From the NCBI RefSeq assembly GCF_003315075.1, contig NZ_QNRJ01000003.1:124001-188000 (forward strand): 64,000 bases of DNA, written 5' to 3'. Made by a program: the position numbers and the translations under genes. The first letter of the stretch is position 1, and the number at the start of each line of letters is the position of its first letter. Below, piece after piece: positions 57,706 to 64,000 of the stretch. Origin of the DNA: Rossellomorea aquimaris (lineage in GTDB: Bacteria > Bacillota > Bacilli > Bacillales > Bacillaceae_B). The notes beneath the pieces are model-generated. The model was given only the letters and a program-made list of their open reading frames with translations. It was not told the origin of the DNA and did no database searches.

Positions 57706-57900
57706 ATGAGAGATCATAAGAAACCTGAAGATCTACGTATGGATACACCGCTTAATCCTGAGTTTACACTGAACAATGAGGTTCGCACCCCCAGTCAGGT
57801 GTATGTGCCGGGAGAGTCAGTAGAGGAACATCATGCAATAGAAGAAGGAAACGGGTTCATTGCCGAAAAAGAAATCGGACAAGCAAACGAAAATAGTTAA
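57706..57900 (+). CDS. Small hydrophilic protein (64 aa)
   Basis: ATG follows GGAGGTGG at a good distance. The product is acidic and charged, rich in Glu, Asn and Pro, with no Cys, signal or membrane segment, and looks unstructured. I do not recognise it. Two more small genes follow closely, so the three form a micro-operon ending at the terminator at 58322. Confidence 0.6.
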   Translation: MRDHKKPEDLRMDTPLNPEFTLNNEVRTPSQVYVPGESVEEHHAIEEGNGFIAEKEIGQANENS

Positions 57901-57915
57901 GAGGTGAAGAATAGG

Positions 57916-58065
57916 ATGAATAAAGAGTTTCCGGTGGCAAACCTATCAGAAGATACGTTGAATCAAGTGCAGAATATGGAGAGTGAACTTCGTCAGCAAA
58001 CGAACGAGGATATTATTCTAATCGCTTATAAGAATGGTGGTGAAACCATTGAAGGCAGAAGATAA
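57916..58065 (+). CDS. Small protein (49 aa)
   Basis: ATG 57916 stands behind GAGGTGAAGAATAGG and opens 49 codons to TAA 58063-58065. The peptide begins MNKEFPVANLSEDTL, has a helical middle (LNQVQNMESELRQQ) and ends in EDIILIAYKNGGETIEGRR. I do not know the family. The ribosome site and the 15-bp spacing after the previous gene support it. Confidence 0.6.
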   Translation: MNKEFPVANLSEDTLNQVQNMESELRQQTNEDIILIAYKNGGETIEGRR

Positions 58066-58276
58066 AGTGAATAAAGGAAATAAAGGAAATAAAGACATGC
58101 CGGATTTCAAACAGTTAAACGACCGTGTCATAGCAGAGGAACCGAAAGGACCTTTTCTCGCCATCAAAACAAATATGGATACGGCAGGAGTCAAGGATAA
58201 TCCATATGCGTCTGAAAATGCAGACCCTGAACAAGATGAGAAATTACAGCAATTTTTTGAGGATGAAGAGCTGTAG
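58049..58276 (+). CDS. Small hydrophilic protein (~75 aa)
   Basis: The frame is open from 58034 (ATG), with GTG 58037, GTG 58040 and TTG 58049 as other starts; TTG 58049 is best spaced behind GGTGGTG. It overlaps the 49-aa gene. The N terminus has a short NKGNKGNKD repeat, the middle PKGPFLAIKTNMDTAG, and the end is very acidic (DEKLQQFFEDEEL). Function unknown. Confidence 0.5.
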   Translation: MKAEDKVNKGNKGNKDMPDFKQLNDRVIAEEPKGPFLAIKTNMDTAGVKDNPYASENADPEQDEKLQQFFEDEEL

Positions 58277-58321
58277 GAAGTAATCCATCGTGTTTGAAGT
58301 GTGAATCGTTAGTAAAATAAG

Positions 58322-58354
58322 AAGCGCCAATCATAAAGTAGATTGGCGCTTTTG
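58322..58354. terminator. Bidirectional terminator
   Basis: AAGCGCCAATC pairs with GATTGGCGCTT; T-runs on both sides serve the small-gene operon and the BCCT transporter. Confidence 0.88.
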
Positions 58355-58357
58355 ATA

Positions 58358-59899
58358 TTACTTTGTTTGACGTGACTGTTCGATCAACAACTCTTTTGAT
58401 ACTTTTGGTGCGAGCCATAGCGTTGGTAATAAAAGAAGTGAGACGGGAACAGCGGTCACTACGATAAAGTTCTGGAGTGCCGTTACACCCCCATCACCTA
58501 TATAAAGGAGGATTGCTGCGATGAAGCCCATCAAGATTGCCCAGAATACACGTAAGGAAACCTTGGGATCTCCTTCTCCGGAAACGGCCATCGCAATCGT
58601 ATAGGACATTGAATCTCCTGTTGTGACGACAAAAATGATCGTCAGCAATAGAAACAGTGGTGAAATAATCCCTGCGACTGGCAGTTGGTTTGTGATGGCG
58701 ATCATTGCAGCAGGCATACCTCCACTCATTAATTCCTGTGAGACACTCCCTGGATTTTGCAATTCATAGAATATACCTGAGCCACCTACAACGGTAAACC
58801 AGAAGGTGGTGACAATGGGAGCGATGATCGCAATGGCCAGAATAATTTGACGAATGGTTCTGCCGCGTGAAATACGGCTTACAAGAATAGCCATCATAGG
58901 TCCATACCCAATGAACCATCCCCAGAAAAACACGGTCCAGCTCCCCAACCAACTTTTATCCGACCGGAATGTACTGATTTGAATAAAGTGATCCACATAG
59001 TACCCGAATGAGGAGACGAAGGAATCGATAATGAATCCTCCGGGACCGAATAGTAAGACGAAAAGAATCAATCCGAAGGCCAAGCGTACATTAAAATTAC
59101 TCAGGATTTGTATCCCTTTATGAATTCCTGTTGCAGCTGACACGGTGGAGACAATCACTAAACAGATAATGATGGCAAGCTGCGTCGAGAACTGGTCAGG
59201 TATGCCGAAAAGAGTAGACAGACCGTAACTAGCCTGTAAACCGAGGAATCCAATCGGTCCGATTGTACCAGCCGCTACAGCAATAATGGCAAATGCATCA
59301 ATGAACGTTCCGAGGATGCTCGTTTTAAGCTTTTCGCCGAATATGGGATATAGCAGAGTTCGCGGTTTCAGTGGCATCCCTCTATGGTAATGGCCGTACA
59401 TCATAACGACGGCACTCAAAGTTCCTAAGATTGCCCAAGCGAGAAAGCCCCAGTGCATATAGCTTTGTGCCAAGGCAGGCATGATTGCTTCCTGGGTTTT
59501 AGCAGTGATTCCTTCATGCATTGGAGGAACCGTCATAAAGTGATACATTGGCTCAGCAGCTGCCCAGAACACGCCGCCGCCTGCAAGTAAGGTTGCCATT
59601 ATGATCGATAACCATTTATACGTTCCAATCTCCGGTTTTTCCATAAACCCTAACCGTACATTCCCGTATTTAGAGAATGCAATGTAAAGTGCCACTAGAA
59701 AATGCAGTAGCATTAACACCTGCCAGAAAGCACCAAAGTATTTCGAAGACCAGGCGAAGCCTCCATTCACAAATGCGGTAACGCTGTCCAGACTGAGAAA
59801 AGCAGCGATAACGAAAACGATTAATAATCCTCCACTGATGGCAAATACGGGCCAATCAATCTTGGACGTGTAATGATTTTTAGTAGACATATAAGACAA
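58358..59899 (-). CDS. BCCT-family transporter
   Basis: This is a secondary transporter of the betaine/choline/carnitine family, 513 residues with 12 predicted membrane segments. The family core is WTVFFWGWFIGYGPMM followed by ISRGRTIRQ. In glycine betaine carriers the aromatic box reads WAWWISWSPF; here two of its three Trp positions are Phe and Tyr, so the substrate may differ from glycine betaine. The start is TTG 59899 or ATG 59890; the AAGGAG site is somewhat close to the first and far from the second. Confidence 0.85.
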   Translation of the reverse strand: MSYMSTKNHYTSKIDWPVFAISGGLLIVFVIAAFLSLDSVTAFVNGGFAWSSKYFGAFWQVLMLLHFLVALYIAFSKYGNVRLGFMEKPEIGTYKWLSIIMATLLAGGGVFWAAAEPMYHFMTVPPMHEGITAKTQEAIMPALAQSYMHWGFLAWAILGTLSAVVMMYGHYHRGMPLKPRTLLYPIFGEKLKTSILGTFIDAFAIIAVAAGTIGPIGFLGLQASYGLSTLFGIPDQFSTQLAIIICLVIVSTVSAATGIHKGIQILSNFNVRLAFGLILFVLLFGPGGFIIDSFVSSFGYYVDHFIQISTFRSDKSWLGSWTVFFWGWFIGYGPMMAILVSRISRGRTIRQIILAIAIIAPIVTTFWFTVVGGSGIFYELQNPGSVSQELMSGGMPAAMIAITNQLPVAGIISPLFLLLTIIFVVTTGDSMSYTIAMAVSGEGDPKVSLRVFWAILMGFIAAILLYIGDGGVTALQNFIVVTAVPVSLLLLPTLWLAPKVSKELLIEQSRQTK

Positions 59900-60104
59900 A
59901 TGCTCCTTTATTTTTTACCTATGAAAAAACACAAGGTCCTACTATCTCACAGGTAGAAAAGAGTTGTAAAGAAAAAGAATGAAATTAATCATAGACAATT
60001 AATGTTAGGGTTTCACATATAAAGGTAAGTTATCCTTTTTCGAAAATTTCATCTTTTCAATAAAGGAAAAAACTCTATACTTAAAAGGAAGAATAAAACA
60101 AACT

Positions 60105-60200
60105 GAAAAAGGCAAACTTGTTGAAAGATAAGGAAACAAAGTGATAGGCCTGCCAATCTTAGCAAGCTGGCAGCCTCATCCGGCAGGTATTGCTGTTCAC
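60105..60200 (+). ncRNA. Possible c-di-GMP-I (GEMM-I)-like leader
   Basis: The order GGCAAAC (60111-60117), a CTTGTT-GAAA-GATAAG hairpin with GNRA loop, CAAAG (60137-60141), AGGCCT and a third hairpin TGCCA...TGGCA ending in GGCAGCC follows the class I c-di-GMP riboswitch plan. The 3' GTTGCC partner that closes P1 is not found at the usual place. The RNA is therefore degenerate, a variant or a look-alike. A weak TATACT -10 is at 60076. The rest of 59900-60104 shows nothing clear. Confidence 0.35.
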
Positions 60201-60264
60201 CACTACAAACGCTGGAATAGATTATTTGAAATAAACATGTCACTAAAAAAGAGAGGGAATGCTG

Positions 60265-60918
60265 ATGACAAAGGTTGCCCTAGTTGCAGGATCCACAGGT
60301 TTGGTTGGTTCACACCTGATAGAAATACTGATCAAGAGTCCCAAGTATAAAAAAGTGATTTCGTTCGTGAGAAGAAGCAGTGGGGTGAAGCATGAGAAGT
60401 TGGATGAACGAATCATCCCATTCGATCAGATGAAGCTCCTGCCCCACGAGGAAATCGATGATGTATTTTGTTGTCTTGGAACGACCATCAAGAAGGCGCA
60501 GACGAAGGAAGCGTTTAGAAAGGTAGATTACGAGTACCCCGTTCAACTAGGGAACCTCGGTAAGGACCATGGAGCCAAACAATATATGGTCATATCAGCT
60601 ATTGGGGCGAGCTCAGGGTCACCGTTCTTTTATAGTAAGGTGAAAGGGGAGCTCGAGGAAGACTTAATAGCCCTGTATTATCCCGCCCTGCACATTTTCA
60701 GGCCATCCCTTCTTTTAGGGGAAAGAGATGAATTCCGCCTTGGGGAAAAAGCGGGAGAACTCTTCTCCAGAGCCATCAGCCCGGTAATGATAGGCAGGCT
60801 GAAAAAATACAGAAGCATTTCGGGACGTCAGGTGGCTTATGGAATGTACCGTGCCGCCAATGGCCCTGACGGTGAAAGAGTAACCATCCATGAATCGGAT
60901 CAAATTCAGCAGCTGTAA
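60265..60918 (+). CDS. NAD(P)-binding Rossmann-fold oxidoreductase
   Basis: The 217-residue protein has the N-terminal nucleotide site VAGSTGLVGSHLIEIL and the C-terminal stretch YGMYRAANGP. It resembles small atypical short-chain dehydrogenases of the HTATIP2/semialdehyde dehydrogenase-like group. A conserved CCLGTTIKKAQTKEAFRKVD segment fits that group as well. ATG 60265 lies 6 nt behind GAGAGGGA; ATG 60259 is too close. Substrate unknown. The leader may hold a riboswitch-like structure. Confidence 0.75.
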   Translation: MTKVALVAGSTGLVGSHLIEILIKSPKYKKVISFVRRSSGVKHEKLDERIIPFDQMKLLPHEEIDDVFCCLGTTIKKAQTKEAFRKVDYEYPVQLGNLGKDHGAKQYMVISAIGASSGSPFFYSKVKGELEEDLIALYYPALHIFRPSLLLGERDEFRLGEKAGELFSRAISPVMIGRLKKYRSISGRQVAYGMYRAANGPDGERVTIHESDQIQQL

Positions 60919-60942
60919 AATAACATCAGCAAAACAAAAGAC

Positions 60943-60970
60943 CCGCAATTGAACTAAGCGGGTCTTTCGC
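60943..60970. terminator. Bidirectional terminator
   Basis: AAGACCCGC pairs with GCGGGTCTT around a 10-nt loop. It serves the oxidoreductase and the convergent tetR gene. Confidence 0.85.
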
Positions 60971-60972
60971 GT

Positions 60973-61827
60973 TTAGAATGCATAAAAATGTCTCAGGGCA
61001 TTCACGAGATGCTTCAGTGACGGATCCTCTTCAAGATTCACAATCATTCCTTTGATGACGACCGGACGGGTTTCATCCTTTTGAATTTCCTCTTGAATGA
61101 CTTCCAACGAAATTTTGGTGTTTTCGTCCTCTGCTACTTCACGTGCATCTTCGATCATATGAACAAGTGTAGACTCATTGGTCCTGTTAGATAAAGTGAA
61201 ATCCTTCACCAGATCCTCCACTTTTTCAAAGGAAAGGACAGGCTGATCCCCGCTTTTCAGGAGACCTTCCACCAAATCATCCGTACGTTTCAATATGAAT
61301 CGGGATAAATAGGCAAAATCCAATTCGATTTTATCAAGCATCACCAATTCCAAATAAGAATGGAAAAAACCTTGAATCATCATGGTGATATCCCAGAAGT
61401 AGGGCTCGATTTTTTTTCCGTATATCCCATATAATCTTCTTTTATAATAGCGATGGGTGTCCATTTTCATCTCACTGAGGAGATCATGGATTTCATCGTT
61501 AAACGGCATGGCATTCTCTCTGATCTGCATGATGATAAACTCTTTATGTTTACAGATTTCAATAAACTGACACTCTAATTGCTTTTGGAATTTTTCATAA
61601 GGAGGCAAATCCTCGTTTTCAATCTCATTTACTTTAGCCGTGATCATTTTAAAATAGTAGTTCATGATGGCTAACAGAAGGGCTTCCTTTGATTTGAAAT
61701 ACAAATAGAATGCACCTTTGGATATCTCACACTCGTTCACGATTTCTTGCACCGAGGTGGCGTTAAACCCTTTCGTGGCAAACAGCTTGATTGATGTTTC
61801 TATAATTAATTTCTCTTTTTCCTTCAT
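60973..61827 (-). CDS. yerO: TetR-family repressor of the RND pump (YerO-like)
   Basis: The N-terminal TetR helix-turn-helix (about 8-55) contains FATKGFNATSVQEIVNECEISKGAFYLYFKSK (61678-61773), followed by a long ligand-binding domain. Length 284 and the divergent swrC-like gene match B. subtilis YerO, which represses swrC (yerP). Three TGAC...GGTCA palindromes lie between the two genes. The inducing compound is unknown. Confidence 0.85.
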   Translation of the reverse strand: MKEKEKLIIETSIKLFATKGFNATSVQEIVNECEISKGAFYLYFKSKEALLLAIMNYYFKMITAKVNEIENEDLPPYEKFQKQLECQFIEICKHKEFIIMQIRENAMPFNDEIHDLLSEMKMDTHRYYKRRLYGIYGKKIEPYFWDITMMIQGFFHSYLELVMLDKIELDFAYLSRFILKRTDDLVEGLLKSGDQPVLSFEKVEDLVKDFTLSNRTNESTLVHMIEDAREVAEDENTKISLEVIQEEIQKDETRPVVIKGMIVNLEEDPSLKHLVNALRHFYAF

Positions 61828-61863
61828 GCGTTCCTCTCCTTGATAAACTCCTTACCTTCATTA

Positions 61864-61963
61864 TGACCGATTGGTCACAAAAAATAAACCTTTTCTTTTA
61901 TTAGTATATTGACTTATGACTGTACGGTCAGTTATATTAGATTATGTTATGACTAGTCGGTCA
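61864..61963 (+). promoter_or_regulatory. swrC promoter with three TetR-type operators
   Basis: TGACCGATTGGTCA (61864-61877), TGACTGTACGGTCA (61917-61930) and TGACTAGTCGGTCA (61950-61963) share the pattern TGACYNNNYGGTCA. The second lies between the -35 TTGACT (61909-61914) and the -10 TATATT (61933-61938). The first is placed to control yerO itself. Confidence 0.82.
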
Positions 61964-61990
61964 GAAAATGAGAGAAGGGACGAATAAAGA

Positions 61991-64000
61991 GTGAATAGTA
62001 TTATTAATTTCGTACTCAAGAATAAGTTTGCCGTATGGTTAATGACCATCATCGTCATTATTGCAGGCTTATATTCAGGATTTAATATGAAACTCGAAAC
62101 CTTACCAAACATTAATACCCCGATCGTAAGTGTTACGACGGTGTATCCGGGAGCCACTCCTGAAGATGTAGCCGAAAAGGTTTCTGAACCAATCGAAAAA
62201 CGTTTGAAGAATTTAAATGGGGTAAATGTTGTCAGCTCCACGTCTTATCAAAATGCTTCAGCCGTTCAGATAGAATACAAGTTTTCGAAAGATATGGACG
62301 AAGCAAAGACTGAAGTGGAAGATGCTCTTTCGGATCTCTCTTTTCCAGAAGGGGTGAATGAGCCGGAAGTATCAAGATTAAGCTTTAACGCTTTCCCGAT
62401 CATCGCACTCAGTGTAGCAAATGAGGACCAATCTCTTGCTCAACTGACTTCGACTGTAGAAGAAACAATCGTACCACAGTTAGAAGGAGTGGACGGGGTA
62501 GCATCTGTTCAAGTTTCAGGTCAACAAGTTCAAGAAGCACAAGTCGTTTTTGATCAGGAAAAGCTTGCTCAATACGGCTTAACCGAAGAAACGGTCCAGA
62601 ATATGATCAAAGGTTCTGATGTGACAGCACCATTGGGACTTTACACGTTTAAAGACAGTCAAAAATCTGTGATGGTTGATGGAAATATTACAACGATCGA
62701 AGATTTGAAAGAGATGAAGATTCCTGTGATGCCTTCAGCCGGGAATACGGAAGCGCCGCAAGGTCAAAAGCCTGGTGGTCAAGCTGCTCAAGGTCAACCT
62801 GTAGAAACGCCTCAAGCTCAGGAAGCACCTGCGGGGATGAAGATCCCCACCGTACAACTATCAGACATTGCTGATATCGAGCTGAAAGGGAAAGCCGAAT
62901 CGATTTCAAGAACCAATGGGAAGGAATCCATCGGACTTCAAGTCGTGAAAACAGCAGATGCCAACACGGTAGACGTAGTAAACGCGGTAAAAGAAGAAGT
63001 GAAAGTTTTTGAAAAAGACCTGGATGGGGTAGAAATCATCTCTACCTTCGACCAAGGGGAACCGATTGAAGAATCAGTCAGCACCATGCTGAACAAAGCA
63101 TTATTCGGGGCCATATTTGCGGTCATCATCATTCTGCTATTCTTACGGGATATTAAATCGACGCTTATCTCCGTCGTATCGATTCCCCTATCGCTGTTAA
63201 TCGCGATTTTACTTTTAAAACAGATGGATATCACGTTAAATATCATGACTCTTGGGGCCATGACTGTAGCCATTGGACGGGTCATTGATGACTCCATCGT
63301 AGTAGTGGAGAACATTTACCGACGGATGTCCCTTAAAGGTGAGATGTTGAAAGGAAAAGAATTGATCCGGGAAGCAACGAAGGAAATGTTCGTTCCGATC
63401 GCGTCTTCCACGATTGTAACGATCGCTGTGTTCCTTCCATTAGGATTGGTTCAAGGAATGATCGGGGAATTATTCCTTCCATTCGCATTGACCATCGTGT
63501 TTGCCCTATTGGCTTCACTTCTTGTGGCAGTAACGATTGTGCCGATGCTTGCCCACTCGATGTTTAAAAAGGGTGTCGGGAAGAAGCATGTTGAAAAGCA
63601 AAGCCGTTTAGCGATTTGGTACAAAGGCGTATTGAACTGGACGCTGAACCATAAAATCATTACGTCACTCCTGGCTGTCGCGATGCTTGTTGGAAGCTTG
63701 TTCCTGGTTCCGCTCATCGGTGTGAGCTTCCTGCCATCAGATGAAGAGAAGATGATCATGGCCACGTATAAACCGGAACCTGGTCAAACAGAAGAAGATG
63801 TAAATACAATCGCGCAAGATGCAGAAGATTACTTCCAAGGACGTAGTGGGGCTGAAACGATTCAGTACTCGGTTGGCGGAGAGAACCCGATGAGTCCGGG
63901 AAGCTCAAACAATGCAATATTCTATGTTCAATACAGTGATGATACAGAGAATTTCTCTGAAGAAAAAGAACAAGTCATTAAAGACCTGCAAGAAACAACA
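61991..64000 (+). CDS. swrC: RND efflux pump (SwrC-like), 3' end outside the window
   Basis: The frame opens at GTG 61991 and stays open for 670 codons to the window edge. The order is an N-terminal membrane helix (about 10-28), a porter domain with NTPIVSVTTVYPGATPEDVAEKV, then membrane segments with TLGAMTVAIGRVIDDSIVVVENI (63247-63315), where an Asp pair forms the proton relay. A Gln/Pro/Gly-rich stretch (GQKPGGQAAQGQPVETPQAQ) interrupts the porter domain near residue 260. B. subtilis SwrC exports surfactin and similar lipopeptides; the substrate here is inferred from that. Confidence 0.88.
   Translation, partial: MNSIINFVLKNKFAVWLMTIIVIIAGLYSGFNMKLETLPNINTPIVSVTTVYPGATPEDVAEKVSEPIEKRLKNLNGVNVVSSTSYQNASAVQIEYKFSKDMDEAKTEVEDALSDLSFPEGVNEPEVSRLSFNAFPIIALSVANEDQSLAQLTSTVEETIVPQLEGVDGVASVQVSGQQVQEAQVVFDQEKLAQYGLTEETVQNMIKGSDVTAPLGLYTFKDSQKSVMVDGNITTIEDLKEMKIPVMPSAGNTEAPQGQKPGGQAAQGQPVETPQAQEAPAGMKIPTVQLSDIADIELKGKAESISRTNGKESIGLQVVKTADANTVDVVNAVKEEVKVFEKDLDGVEIISTFDQGEPIEESVSTMLNKALFGAIFAVIIILLFLRDIKSTLISVVSIPLSLLIAILLLKQMDITLNIMTLGAMTVAIGRVIDDSIVVVENIYRRMSLKGEMLKGKELIREATKEMFVPIASSTIVTIAVFLPLGLVQGMIGELFLPFALTIVFALLASLLVAVTIVPMLAHSMFKKGVGKKHVEKQSRLAIWYKGVLNWTLNHKIITSLLAVAMLVGSLFLVPLIGVSFLPSDEEKMIMATYKPEPGQTEEDVNTIAQDAEDYFQGRSGAETIQYSVGGENPMSPGSSNNAIFYVQYSDDTENFSEEKEQVIKDLQETT

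Noticed and set aside
60141..60350. A 69-codon plus-strand frame before the oxidoreductase
   Set aside because: It overlaps the true gene in another frame and has no ribosome site; the stretch is better explained as a leader RNA.

Overview
The window looks like chromosomal DNA of a member of the Bacillaceae, probably a Bacillus or Rossellomorea relative. The basis is moderate G+C, strong AGGAGG-type ribosome binding sites, GTG and TTG starts, a T-box leader, CcpA (cre), CodY and LexA type sites, and many proteins close to Bacillus subtilis ones (YeeI/YebC2, YerO/SwrC, YjcD, Ilv/Leu, Hom-ThrCB). I see no rRNA, tRNA, CRISPR array, prophage or intact insertion sequence. The genus is an inference.

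Positions 1-15115 form an aromatic amino acid uptake and breakdown region. It starts with a TrpXYZ-type ABC importer, followed by an operon of an FlK-like thioesterase, phenylalanine dehydrogenase and a complete 2-oxoacid dehydrogenase (E1 alpha, E1 beta, E2, E3). Then comes the homogentisate route: HppD, an aminotransferase, a flavin reductase-like protein, a fumarylacetoacetate hydrolase-like protein and HmgA. The importer and the catabolic operon share a promoter/operator block with identical spacing. A 24-codon leader ORF lies inside a long imperfect hairpin ahead of the aminotransferase.

Positions 15350-27780 hold one long branched-chain amino acid operon, ilvE-ilvD-[T-box]-ilvB-ilvN-ilvC-leuA-leuB-leuC-leuD-ilvA. 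Candidate CcpA and CodY sites lie at its promoter, an internal T-box has a probable Ile specifier, and the threonine dehydratase lacks a regulatory domain. Positions 27850-31260 hold hom-thrC-thrB behind a perfect palindrome overlapping the promoter.

Positions 31290-44225 are mixed: an AbrB-like protein, an Na+/H+ antiporter that seems to use an ATC start, a PAS histidine kinase, a DEAD-box helicase, an amidohydrolase, an acetyltransferase, repeats, the YjcD helicase, a small membrane protein, and kynU-kynB. A compact type I toxin-antitoxin locus next to kynB has a LexA box over its toxin promoter.

Positions 44720-64000 hold a sigma-54 activator with its YjiH/aminotransferase target operon, and gluconate genes gntP-gntK with a divergent RpiR regulator. 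They are followed by yeeI, an unrecognised ATP-grasp ligase plus papain-like protein pair, three small genes, a BCCT transporter, a possible c-di-GMP-I-like leader, and yerO-swrC. swrC runs off the right edge.

A 13-bp word, GAGGGACGGACCT, occurs ten times exactly in the window, as inverted pairs between genes and also inside five genes. It and the LexA-linked toxin locus are the strongest unexplained signals.
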